Program-made: the position numbers and the translations under genes
Shown: piece after piece, positions 1 through 5,659 of the stretch
How the letters are laid out: every line of letters begins with the position of its first letter
How positions within the stretch are numbered: the first letter of the stretch is position 1
The notes under the pieces: model-generated
Database searches by the model: none
Told to the model about the DNA's origin: nothing
The model's input: only the letters and a program-made list of their open reading frames with translations
Source of the DNA: JBEKJU01 sp050011095
GTDB lineage: Bacteria > Desulfobacterota > Syntrophorhabdia > Syntrophorhabdales > WCHB1-27
Length of the DNA: 5,977 nt
Assembly (NCBI GenBank): GCA_050011095.1
Contig: JBEKJU010000236.1
Location: forward strand, 1-5,977
Reading direction: 5' to 3'

Positions 1-16
1 AAGGCGGCTCCGACAA

Positions 17-45
17 TTGACAAGGATTTGGGCTTTTGTTACCCT
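17..45 (+). promoter_or_regulatory. Putative sigma70-type promoter of the peptidase gene
   Basis: A perfect -35 hexamer TTGACA (17-22) is followed after 17 bp by TACCCT (40-45). The latter matches TATAAT at three of six positions and is preceded by an extended -10 TGn (37-39). If used, transcription would begin near 52, only a few bases before the ATG at 56, giving an almost leaderless mRNA. This fits the absence of any Shine-Dalgarno-like sequence before that ATG. The motif match and spacing are seen directly; activity is inferred. Confidence 0.4.
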
Positions 46-50
46 GTAAC
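38..50. promoter_or_regulatory. Inverted repeat GTTAC-CCT-GTAAC overlapping the -10 region, possible operator
   Basis: A perfect 5-bp inverted repeat with a 3-bp centre lies over the proposed -10 element, 5 nt before the peptidase start codon. A repressor bound here would block RNA polymerase. On the opposite strand it reads GTTACAGGGTAAC, resembling TTACAGGGGGTAAC at 4155-4168 upstream of the Cys-rich gene. No specific regulator family is recognised. Confidence 0.3.
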
Positions 51-55
51 TATCG

Positions 56-1078
56 ATGTTCAACGCCATCACGGACATAGAAGGAATCCAGGTCGGCCAT
101 AGCTCGGATTACGACGGGTGCACGGGGTGCACGGTCATCCTCCTTGACAAGGGCGCCACGTGCGGGATCGATATCAGGGGCAGCGCCTCGGGAACGAGAC
201 AGATAGACGCCCTCGGTATCTCCCACGTGGTCGAGGAGGTGCACGCCATCCTCCTTGCGGGAGGAAGCGGCTTCGGCCTCGACGCGGCGACCGGGGTCAT
301 GAGGTATCTGGAAGAGAGAAACATCGGCTTTGACGTGGGTGTAGCCAAGATACCCATCGTCCCGAGCGCGGTGATATTCGACCTCGGTTTCGGCGACCCC
401 AGGGCGAGGCCGACATCAGGGATGGGATACGAGGCGTGCCTGAAGGCGGGCCAATCGGTCGAGGAGGGGAGCGTCGGCGCCGGTGTCGGGGCGACGGTGG
501 GCAAGCTCTTTGCCCTCCCACGGGCAATGAAGGGTGGGGTAGGGACGGCGAGCGTCGCGCTGCCCGACGGCACGGTCGTGGCCGCCCTGGCGGTCGTCAA
601 TGCCTTCGGGGACGTCTTCGACAACGTCACGGGAAAGATCATCTCCGGGCTGCGCACGGCGAAGGACCGGCTCACCTTCGCGAACACCATCGATTGTCTG
701 AGGCAGGGACACATTCGGAAGCAATTCGGCATAGACAACACAACCCTTGCCGTGATAGCCACGAATGCCCAATTTACCAAGAAGGAGATAACAAAGGTCG
801 CCCAGATGGCGCATGGCGGCCTCATAAAGACCATAAGCCCTGTCCATACGACCTTTGACGGGGACCTCGTGTTCGGCGTCTCCCTCGGGCGGATGCCGGG
901 GGATGTGAACCGCATCGGGGTGCTGGGCGAATTTGTTGTCGCCGAGGCGATCAAAAGGGGGGTCAGAAAGGCGGACGGCTTCGGGAAGCTGCCGGCCTTC
1001 CGGGATGTGGTCAGGGGATCGAAGGGCAATGCCGGCCGCGGCGCGGACCGCGGACCCACAGACGACACTCCCCGGTAA
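56..1078 (+). CDS. P1 family peptidase (MEROPS S58, DmpA-like aminopeptidase)
   Basis: A 340-residue protein of the P1/DmpA N-terminal-nucleophile family. Known members are made as one chain that cuts itself into two subunits, exposing a Ser or Thr that acts as an aminopeptidase/amidase. Seen here: the N-terminal TDIEGIQVGH typical of the family, a Gly-rich LLAGGSGFGLDAA segment, VVNAFGDV with Asn182 (probable oxyanion/active-site Asn), and NTTLAVIATNA at 228-238, where Thr229 (or Thr230) aligns with the self-cleavage nucleophile. HTTFDGDLVFGVSLG then follows. Length is usual for the short P1 subfamily. No signal peptide is apparent, so it is probably cytoplasmic. The start is fixed by an in-frame TAA two codons upstream; no ribosome binding site precedes it. 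The last ~20 residues are low-complexity and probably disordered. The sirtuin gene follows after 27 nt, suggesting an operon. The physiological substrate is unknown. Confidence 0.9.
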   Translation: MFNAITDIEGIQVGHSSDYDGCTGCTVILLDKGATCGIDIRGSASGTRQIDALGISHVVEEVHAILLAGGSGFGLDAATGVMRYLEERNIGFDVGVAKIPIVPSAVIFDLGFGDPRARPTSGMGYEACLKAGQSVEEGSVGAGVGATVGKLFALPRAMKGGVGTASVALPDGTVVAALAVVNAFGDVFDNVTGKIISGLRTAKDRLTFANTIDCLRQGHIRKQFGIDNTTLAVIATNAQFTKKEITKVAQMAHGGLIKTISPVHTTFDGDLVFGVSLGRMPGDVNRIGVLGEFVVAEAIKRGVRKADGFGKLPAFRDVVRGSKGNAGRGADRGPTDDTPR

Positions 1079-1092
1079 GGGGGCTACAACAG

Positions 1093-1098
1093 AAGGAG
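1093..1098 (+). promoter_or_regulatory. Ribosome binding site AAGGAG supporting the GTG start of the sirtuin
   Basis: AAGGAG lies 7 nt before the GTG at 1106. The first ATG in the frame comes only at residue 48, inside the conserved core, so this site decides the start. Confidence 0.75.
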
Positions 1099-1105
1099 AA
1101 ATAGA

Positions 1106-1858
1106 GTGGAAACGAGTTACAAGGAGGTCGCGAGGATCATCAGGGAGAAGGGAAATGTCGTCGCCTTCACGGGAGCGGGCATTTCAGTGGAGAGCGGCAT
1201 CCCCGCCTTTCGCGGCGGCCAGGGTCTCTGGGAGAAATACGACCCCATGGAATACGCCCAGATAGGCTCATTCATGAGATCCCCCGACAAGGTCTGGTCC
1301 ATGCTGAGAGAGATGGGCGACGTCATCCTTCGGGCCGAGCCGTCGCCTGCGCACAAGGCCCTGGGCGCCCTTGAGAAGGGGGGTCTCCTCAACGCGGTCA
1401 TCACGCAGAACGTCGACGGACTGCACCAGATAGCGGGAAACACGAATGTCATCGAGTATCACGGGAACCACCGGCGCCTCGTCTGCCTGAGCTGTTCGAG
1501 AATAAGCGCCTTTACCGAGGACTCCATAAAGGCGATGCCCTACCCAGTGTGCGAGCGGTGTCAGGAGGCCCTGAAGCCGGACGTGGTCTTTTTCGGCGAG
1601 CAGATACCGGCGACGGCGAGTCTGAGGGCGAGCCAGGAGGCGCTCGCATGCAAGGTCCTGATCATCATAGGGACATCGGGCGTGGTCTACCCCGCCGCCG
1701 AGATACCCTTCGAGGCAAGCGCTCACGGCGCGACGGTCGTGGAGATCAATGTCTCGCCCACACCATTCACCTCGGCTATCACCCATCACTTTCTTGAAGG
1801 GAGCGCATCGGAGATACTGCCCGCCATTGTGGACGAACTCGGGTTGGCCCGTGCATGA
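1106..1858 (+). CDS. cobB: Sir2-family NAD-dependent protein deacylase (sirtuin)
   Basis: A 250-residue sirtuin that would remove acyl groups from lysine using NAD+, giving nicotinamide and O-acyl-ADP-ribose. The full Rossmann-fold signature set is present: GAGIS (23-27), GIPAFR (31-36), TQNVDGLH (100-107) with NAD-binding Asn102 and Asp104, catalytic His119 in YHGN, a Cys4 zinc module (Cys127, Cys130, Cys149, Cys152), PDVVFFGE (159-165 region), GTSGVVYPAA (189-198) and EIN (213-215). The Tyr-x-x-Arg pair that marks desuccinylase/demalonylase-type (SIRT5-like) sirtuins is not evident around residues 60-70 (VWSMLREM). A plain deacetylase or other acyl specificity is therefore more likely; this is an inference. 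The GTG start is supported by AAGGAG 7 nt upstream. It is probably cotranscribed with the preceding peptidase gene. The symbol cobB is a family name, not proof of orthology. Confidence 0.93.
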   Translation: METSYKEVARIIREKGNVVAFTGAGISVESGIPAFRGGQGLWEKYDPMEYAQIGSFMRSPDKVWSMLREMGDVILRAEPSPAHKALGALEKGGLLNAVITQNVDGLHQIAGNTNVIEYHGNHRRLVCLSCSRISAFTEDSIKAMPYPVCERCQEALKPDVVFFGEQIPATASLRASQEALACKVLIIIGTSGVVYPAAEIPFEASAHGATVVEINVSPTPFTSAITHHFLEGSASEILPAIVDELGLARA

Positions 1859-2016
1859 GGCGGTCTCGTCGAGATCGCCCTCCCGGCGCGGACGCGCGGG
1901 AAACCTATCCTCGATCTATTCGGTTGGGCCTATTGGTCGGCACTTGAGACCACAGGGATCGAACACCGGCAATCTGCGACGTCAATAGCGGAAGCATTAC
2001 AGGGAGGGGGCCGTTC
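1859..2016. other. 158-bp spacer between sirtuin and manC
   Basis: No convincing gene or tRNA was found. The spacer holds a GC-rich hairpin (1882-1900), a TTGAGA (1944-1949) with no good -10 partner, and at its end TTACAGGG (1997-2004), which merges into the AGGGAGG ribosome binding site (2001-2007) of the next gene. The length allows a separate promoter for the guanylyltransferase gene, but none is clear. Confidence 0.5.
1882..1900 (+). terminator. GC-rich hairpin without a U-tract, possible weak terminator
   Basis: CCCG(G)CGC pairs with GCGCGGG across the 4-nt loop GGAC, with one bulged G, 23 nt after the sirtuin stop codon. No T-run follows (AAACC follows), so it is not a canonical intrinsic terminator. 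It could pause transcription, protect the 3' end, or be chance in GC-rich DNA. Confidence 0.25.
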
Positions 2017-3081
2017 ATGGAACACCTATACTGCGTTATCATGGCCGGGGGCAGGGGGGAGCGTTTCTGGCCCCTGAGCACCGCCCGGACCCCGAAGCCC
2101 TTCGTCAGGCTTATCGGCGAGAGGACTATGATCCAGATGACGGTCGACCGCCTTTCCGGCCTCGTGCCGCGGGAACGGATATTCGTGGTGCTCGGCGAAG
2201 ATCACCTCGACGCGGCGCGCCGCCAGCTCCCCGAACTCTGTGAGGACCAGTTCATTATCGAGCCCGAGGGGAGGGACACCGCGCCCTGCATAGGTTTCAC
2301 CGCCGGCATCCTCCATCGCAGGGACCCCGCCTCCGTGATGGTCGCCCTTCCCGCCGACCAGTACATCCCCGATAAGGATGCCTTTGTCGCGACGATCAGG
2401 CAAGCGGCTGAATGCGCGATACAGGGCGATTACCTTGTCACCATCGGGATTGCGCCGACCAGGCCGGAGACAGGATACGGCTATGTCCATGCAGCGGACA
2501 AATCACCCGTCGCGGGCGGGGCGTCATGCTTCCGCGTGAGCCGGTTTGTCGAGAAGCCCGACGAGGCAAAGGCCGCCCACTACCTGGCGGATGGGAGGTA
2601 TTACTGGAACAGCGGCATGTTCATATGGCGGACCCGCGTTGTGCTTGAGGGTATCGAACGGCACATGCCGGAGCTGTATGAAGGGCTGAAGGCCGTAGAG
2701 CGGGCCATGGCGCCGGGCGATACGAAAGGCGTGGCCGAGCGCTTCAAGGGCCTTCAAAAGATCTCGATCGACTACGGCCTGATGGAGAAGGCGGATAACG
2801 TGCTCATGGTCAAGGCCGATTTCGCGTGGGACGATGTGGGCACGTGGGGCTCCTTGCGGCGGGTGATGACGCTCGATGAACGGGGAAATTACCTCAGGGG
2901 CGCCCCCGTCTGTGTGGACACTAAGGACTGCGTGATCTATGCCGAGGACGTGCGGGTCGGTGCCGTCGGCGTGTCGGGTATCATCATTGTGGCGTCCCCG
3001 GAGGGCGTGCTTGTCTGTGATATGGGAAGGGACCAGGAGACGAGGCGGATAGCGAAGATGATCGAGGAGCAGGGGGCTTGA
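2017..3081 (+). CDS. manC: Mannose-1-phosphate guanylyltransferase (GDP-mannose pyrophosphorylase), short form
   Basis: A 354-residue cytoplasmic nucleotidyltransferase that would make GDP-mannose and pyrophosphate from mannose-1-phosphate and GTP. This supplies GDP-mannose, and through it GDP-fucose or GDP-rhamnose, for O-antigen, capsule or exopolysaccharide. Seen: the N-terminal nucleotide-binding signature MAGGRGERFWPLS (9-21) with Lys27 in TPKPF, ALPADQYI (110-117) with the metal-binding Asp114, GYGYVH, FVEKPDEA (177-184), WNSGMF (197-202), DYGLMEK (252-258) and FAWDDVGTWGSL (269-280). It lacks the C-terminal phosphomannose-isomerase cupin domain of the ~470-residue bifunctional ManC/AlgA type, so isomerisation would need a separate enzyme. 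AGGGAGG at 2001-2007 lies 9 nt before the ATG. No sugar-nucleotide or glycosyltransferase gene neighbours it here, so the polymer it serves cannot be named. Confidence 0.93.
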   Translation: MEHLYCVIMAGGRGERFWPLSTARTPKPFVRLIGERTMIQMTVDRLSGLVPRERIFVVLGEDHLDAARRQLPELCEDQFIIEPEGRDTAPCIGFTAGILHRRDPASVMVALPADQYIPDKDAFVATIRQAAECAIQGDYLVTIGIAPTRPETGYGYVHAADKSPVAGGASCFRVSRFVEKPDEAKAAHYLADGRYYWNSGMFIWRTRVVLEGIERHMPELYEGLKAVERAMAPGDTKGVAERFKGLQKISIDYGLMEKADNVLMVKADFAWDDVGTWGSLRRVMTLDERGNYLRGAPVCVDTKDCVIYAEDVRVGAVGVSGIIIVASPEGVLVCDMGRDQETRRIAKMIEEQGA

Positions 3082-3095
3082 ATGGAACGAAGGGA

Positions 3096-3124
3096 CATCA
3101 CCCCTGTCCCGGACATGGGTGATG
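3096..3124 (+). other. Strong nested hairpin between manC and comM
   Basis: A perfect 8-bp stem, CATCACCC (3096-3103) with GGGTGATG (3117-3124), encloses one C/T mismatch and an inner stem TGTC/GACA capped by the loop CCG. It starts 14 nt after the manC stop and ends 34 nt before the comM ATG. No T-run follows, so a classical intrinsic terminator is unlikely. It could stabilise the manC mRNA 3' end, attenuate entry into comM, or be a protein-binding palindrome. Confidence 0.45.
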
Positions 3125-3158
3125 GGGTGAATGCAGGACCGGTACGAAGGGGAGGCCC

Positions 3159-4088
3159 ATGGTATCGAAGGTATTCACGTCGAGTCTTTACGGCATAGAC
3201 GGCATCAAGGTCGAGGTGGAGGTGGACATATCCCACGGCCTGCCGTCGTTCACGATCGTCGGCCTTCCCGAGCTGTCAATAAGGGAGAGCCGCGAGAGGG
3301 TGCGGGCGGCCATAAGAAACGCGGGCTTCGAGTTCCCGAACGACAAGATCACCATAAACCTCGCACCCGCCGACGTGAGGAAGGAAGGCTCCTCGTTCGA
3401 CCTGCCCGTGGCCCTGGGGCTCCTCGTTTCGATGGGCGTCCTCAGGCAGGATGCCGTGGAGAGCCATCTCGTTACCGGTGAGCTTTCCCTCGACGGGAGG
3501 ATCAAGGGGACGAAAGGCGTCCTCCCGATGGCGCTCCTCGCCGCAAAGGAAGGCTTCCCCCGCATGCTCGTCCCTCTGGAAAACGGGCGCGAGGCCGCGG
3601 TCGTCAAGAATATAGAGGTCTACGGCGCCCCCCACCTGCTCGACATCATCCACTATCTTCGGGGTGATTCGGGGCTCGAACGTTTTACCGGCACGGACAT
3701 CGTCGAGAGGCGGCCGGACGTGGGGGAAAGCCTCAATTTCTCGGATATCAAGGGACAGGCCCAGGCGAGGCGGGCGATAGAGATCGCCGCGGCAGGCGGT
3801 CACAACGTCCTCATGGTCGGTCCTCCCGGCTCCGGAAAGACCATGCTCGCCCGGCGGATACCCACCATACTCCCCCCCCTGGCGTACGATGAGTCCATAG
3901 AGACGACGAAGATTCACAGCATAGCCGGACTTCTCAGCGCCGAGAGACATCTCGTGTCCGAAAAGCCGTTCCGCGCCCCCCACCATACAATCTCCGACGC
4001 GGGCCTCATCGGGGGAGGCTCGTTCCCCCGTCCGGGGGAGATAAGCCTCGCCCACAACGGCGTCCTCTTTCTAAACAACTTAAGATAA
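3159..4088 (+). pseudogene. comM: Truncated YifB/ComM-family Mg-chelatase-like AAA+ ATPase (5' part only)
   Basis: The first ~305 residues match YifB/ComM, a hexameric AAA+ helicase known in some bacteria to promote branch migration during natural transformation; family members are about 500 residues. Seen: the canonical N-terminus MVSKVFTSSLYGIDG, the ChlI-like N-terminal domain (about 20-140, with SFTIVGLPE and NLAPADVRKEG), the AAA+ core starting near FSDIKGQ (about 194), and Walker A GPPGSGKT (221-228). FRAPHHTISDAGLIGGG and GEISLAHNGVLFL follow. Homology ends at Leu305; the Walker B Asp-Glu that should follow is replaced by NNLR and a stop. Walker B, sensor 1, the arginine finger and the C-terminal domain are all missing, so ATPase activity is very unlikely. 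AAGGGGAGG (3147-3155) precedes the ATG closely. The breakpoint coincides with a drop in GC content. The gene is probably interrupted by an insertion, with the 3' part lying elsewhere. Confidence 0.9.
4070..4076. other. Junction between chromosomal comM and foreign or rearranged DNA
   Basis: comM-type coding sequence continues through CTC TTT (to 4070) and possibly CTA (4071-4073). From 4074 neither the protein homology nor the GC-rich codon usage continues: the next codons are AAC AAC TTA AGA TAA. Bases 4074-4150 contain 28 G+C in 77. No recognisable transposon terminus, target duplication or integrase site can be confirmed, because the other boundary is outside the window. Confidence 0.6.
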
Positions 4089-4092
4089 TAAT
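4084..4092 (+). promoter_or_regulatory. Possible -10 element(s) for the Cys-rich gene
   Basis: Overlapping GATAAT (4084-4089) and AATAAT (4087-4092) each match TATAAT at five of six positions in the AT-rich junction, but no good -35 lies at the right spacing. If active, transcription would start near 4096-4099, within the left arm of the inverted repeat, giving a leader of about 75 nt. Confidence 0.25.
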
Positions 4093-4163
4093 CCCCTGTA
4101 AATTCAAGAGCCAAGTCGATCATTCTCCAGTTCACGAGAGAAAGTCAAATGCCATTACAGGGG
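4093..4163. repeat. 9-bp perfect inverted repeat flanking the leader, right arm at the ribosome binding site
   Basis: CCCCTGTAA (4093-4101) is the exact reverse complement of TTACAGGGG (4155-4163). Counting one G-T pair and one A-T pair outside, the match extends to 11 positions (4091-4101 with 4155-4165). A smaller stem, TTCTC (4123-4127) with GAGAA (4138-4142), is nested inside. The right arm contains the AGGGG that serves as the Shine-Dalgarno sequence for the ATG at 4174, so folding in mRNA could hide it. Alternatively the arms are paired protein-binding sites or ends of a small element. Confidence 0.5.
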
Positions 4164-4164
4164 G

Positions 4165-4174
4165 TAACGCGTTA
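4165..4174. promoter_or_regulatory. Perfect 10-bp palindrome TAACGCGTTA at the start codon
   Basis: The palindrome directly follows the TTACAGGGGG arm and ends on the A of the ATG at 4174. It may be an operator half-arrangement together with the adjacent repeat arm. A 10-bp palindrome alone is not rare enough to prove function. Confidence 0.25.
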
Positions 4175-4551
4175 TGATCATCAGAATCATGTCGAAGGAC
4201 GGTGGCTCCAAAACTGTTGACCTGAATCGCCGCAAAGCCATTCATGAAAGATGTCTCAATTGTGTGGGCTGGTGCTCACAGTCCGTCAACGCGTGTGACT
4301 TCGACGACTGCCCCTTGCACCCCTTCAGGACCGGCAGGGGGAAGCAGAACGCCAAGGGTAGGGCGAAGGCGATCAGGGAGTACTGCCTTCAGTGGTGTGC
4401 GAACGGGAAGATCGCCTATTGCGGAGCGGTCCTGTGCCCTCTTTACGCCTTCGCAAAGTCCGCTACAAGGACCATCGAAGAATCCGTCTCTCTTCCCGAA
4501 AATAACGATATAGGAGGTGTTTTTGAGCAGGCAACGGGGGCGGACGGATAA
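4174..4551 (+). CDS. Small protein with two tandem Cys4 (zinc-binding-like) modules, function unknown
   Basis: 125 residues. Module 1 is RKAIHERCLNCVGWC...CDFDDCPLHPFR with Cys27, Cys30, Cys41 and Cys46 (plus Cys34). Module 2 is AKAIREYCLQWC...CGAVLCPLYAF with Cys71, Cys75, Cys83 and Cys88. Both follow K-A-I-x-x-x-C-L ... C-x4-C-P-L, so the protein is an internal duplication of one motif. I recall single-copy versions (ending CPLYPYR-x-G-R) as short proteins in deltaproteobacterial genomes and phage-like or mobile regions; no function is established to my knowledge. Four cysteines per module suggest zinc binding and perhaps nucleic-acid or protein contact, which is inference. The N-terminal ~18 and C-terminal ~30 residues are not part of the modules. 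AGGGGG (4159-4164) precedes the ATG by 9 nt; a second ATG at codon 6 is an alternative start. It stands between broken comM and the ADP-ribosylglycohydrolase. Confidence 0.75.
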   Translation: MIIRIMSKDGGSKTVDLNRRKAIHERCLNCVGWCSQSVNACDFDDCPLHPFRTGRGKQNAKGRAKAIREYCLQWCANGKIAYCGAVLCPLYAFAKSATRTIEESVSLPENNDIGGVFEQATGADG

Positions 4552-4620
4552 AACCCCCTCCCCGGTCCCGAGTAGGTGAAAGGTGGTGGCGGGCAGGATC
4601 ATCAGGGCGATGAGTTGGGG

Positions 4621-4660
4621 AGAAAAATTTCTAAAATTCTCTGCTTCTATAGTGTATAGT
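4621..4660 (+). promoter_or_regulatory. AT-rich promoter-like region before the ADP-ribosylglycohydrolase
   Basis: A 40-bp stretch with only 10 G+C bases stands out from its surroundings. It ends with two TATAGT hexamers (4648-4653 and 4655-4660), each five of six matches to TATAAT. TAAAAT (4632-4637) lies 17 bp before the second, a poor -35. The A-rich part upstream could act as an UP-like element. Transcription would begin near 4667, about 27 nt before the ATG at 4694, which supports that start over the upstream GTG. Confidence 0.4.
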
Positions 4661-4684
4661 GAACGAGGGGGAAAAAGAGTCATT

Positions 4685-4689
4685 GGAGG
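4685..4689 (+). promoter_or_regulatory. Ribosome binding site GGAGG deciding the ADP-ribosylglycohydrolase start
   Basis: GGAGG lies 4 nt before the ATG at 4694, somewhat close but strong. The frame is open upstream to a GTG at 4583, but those extra 37 residues have no family similarity and span the AT-rich promoter-like stretch. Confidence 0.65.
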
Positions 4690-4693
4690 CCAA

Positions 4694-5656
4694 ATGGAAC
4701 TGTCATCCAGCGAAAGAATCGTGGGGGGTTTGTGGGGATCGGTTGTGGGCGACGCCCTCGGGGTCCCCGTGGAGTTTTCGGACCGAAAGGAGAGAAAGAG
4801 AGACCCGGTCACGGACATGCGCGGGTATGGAACGCACCATCAGCCGCCCGGCACATGGTCTGATGATAGCTCTCTGATACTCTGCACCGTCGAAAGCCTT
4901 CTCGACGGTTTTATTCCGTACCACATGGGCCAACTTTTTATCAGGTGGTATCAGGAAGGCCATTGGACGCCATGGGGAAAGGTATTTGACGTCGGGGGGA
5001 CGACGCGTAGCGCTATCCGTCGCCTCAGCACCTGTTTCGAGCCGGAACAGGCCGGAGACGTCGACGAGGGCAGCAACGGGAATGGCTCTCTCATGCGCAT
5101 CCTGCCGGTCGGCCTCCACTTTGCCACACTCCCACCTAAGAACCTTATCGACAACGCTCACCGCGCGTCGAGCCTGACTCACCGCCACCCTCGATCACAA
5201 ATGGCCTGCGGCTTCTATTGCCTCATGGTTGCGGCGCTTCTCAAGGGCCTCACCCCCCTTGACGCCTATGCCCATGCCGCCCAAACTGCCTCGACCGTTT
5301 ACTGGGAACGTCCCTTTTCTACAGAGCGTTCCCACTTCAAGCGGCTGTTTTCCTCCAAAGTCCATTCGTTGAGAGAATCAGCCATAGGGTCGGACGGCTA
5401 CGTCGTCCATACCCTGGAGGCCGCCATCTGGTGCCTGCTCAACTCGTCATCTTTCAGGGAGGCGGTCCTCAAGGCCGTCAATCTCGGCGAAGACACCGAT
5501 ACTACGGGGTGCGTGACCGGAGGCTTGGCGGGAATCTACTATGGGTTTTCCTCCATTCCCGAAGAATGGATAAACGGGCTGGCGCAGCGCGAGAAGATTC
5601 AGGCTCTCTTGGACGATTTCGTCAACGAGATTATCAAAAAGTCCGAGGGCGTATAA
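4694..5656 (+). CDS. ADP-ribosylglycohydrolase family protein (ARH/DraG-like)
   Basis: 320 residues, full length for the family. Members use a two-metal (Mg or Mn) centre to cut ADP-ribose from modified proteins, nucleic acids or small molecules. Seen: the N-terminal helix motif GGLWGSVVGDALGVPVEF (11-28), the metal-binding WSDDS (55-59; Ser56, Asp57, Asp58 in place of the usual T-D-D), SNGNGSLMR (127-135), and the C-terminal metal motif EDTDTTG (266-272; Asp267, Asp269, Thr270) followed by GGLAGIYYG. All key ligands are present, so it should be active. No signal peptide or membrane segment is seen, so it is cytoplasmic. The next gene, phosphatase-like, starts 3 nt after its stop and is surely cotranscribed. 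No ADP-ribosyltransferase (DraT, DarT or similar) is visible in the window, so the substrate is unknown. Substrate type cannot be told from motifs. Confidence 0.9.
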   Translation: MELSSSERIVGGLWGSVVGDALGVPVEFSDRKERKRDPVTDMRGYGTHHQPPGTWSDDSSLILCTVESLLDGFIPYHMGQLFIRWYQEGHWTPWGKVFDVGGTTRSAIRRLSTCFEPEQAGDVDEGSNGNGSLMRILPVGLHFATLPPKNLIDNAHRASSLTHRHPRSQMACGFYCLMVAALLKGLTPLDAYAHAAQTASTVYWERPFSTERSHFKRLFSSKVHSLRESAIGSDGYVVHTLEAAIWCLLNSSSFREAVLKAVNLGEDTDTTGCVTGGLAGIYYGFSSIPEEWINGLAQREKIQALLDDFVNEIIKKSEGV

Positions 5657-5659
5657 GCG

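Noticed and set aside
109..1068. A 319-codon open frame on the minus strand opposite the peptidase gene
   Set aside because: It mirrors a well-supported plus-strand gene in GC-rich DNA. Its product is Pro/Ser/Thr-rich with no recognisable domain, as expected of an antisense shadow frame.
1921..2000. A tRNA-like stretch in the sirtuin-manC spacer (GGGATCGAAC resembling a T-arm)
   Set aside because: No cloverleaf can be built around it: the acceptor, D and anticodon arms are absent on both strands.
3082..3192. A 36-codon frame starting with ATG directly after the manC stop
   Set aside because: It spans the strong hairpin, runs into comM in another frame, lacks a ribosome binding site of its own and has an Arg-rich composition typical of non-coding GC-rich DNA.
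3276..4055. A 259-codon minus-strand open frame opposite comM
   Set aside because: It is an antisense shadow of a clear YifB/ComM sequence, with no domain or convincing ribosome binding site.
4074..4180. An integron attC recombination site, suggested by the inverted repeat and GTTATGA
   Set aside because: The ends do not fit RYYYAAC and GTTRRRY: GTTATGA fails the purine triplet and no matching left core is present.
4070..4200. A group II intron or intein as the cause of the comM interruption
   Set aside because: No GTGYG-type intron start is at the junction. A stop codon follows after four codons, so no intein can continue the frame.
4536..4558. A GGGGG/CCCCC hairpin after the Cys-rich gene as a terminator
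   Set aside because: Only five base pairs around a 13-nt loop with no T-run after it; this is expected by chance in G/C homopolymer-rich DNA.
4583..4693. N-terminal extension of the ADP-ribosylglycohydrolase from a GTG at 4583
   Set aside because: The 37 extra residues have no family similarity and cross an AT-rich promoter-like stretch. GGAGG 4 nt before the ATG at 4694 gives a start that fits the family N-terminus.
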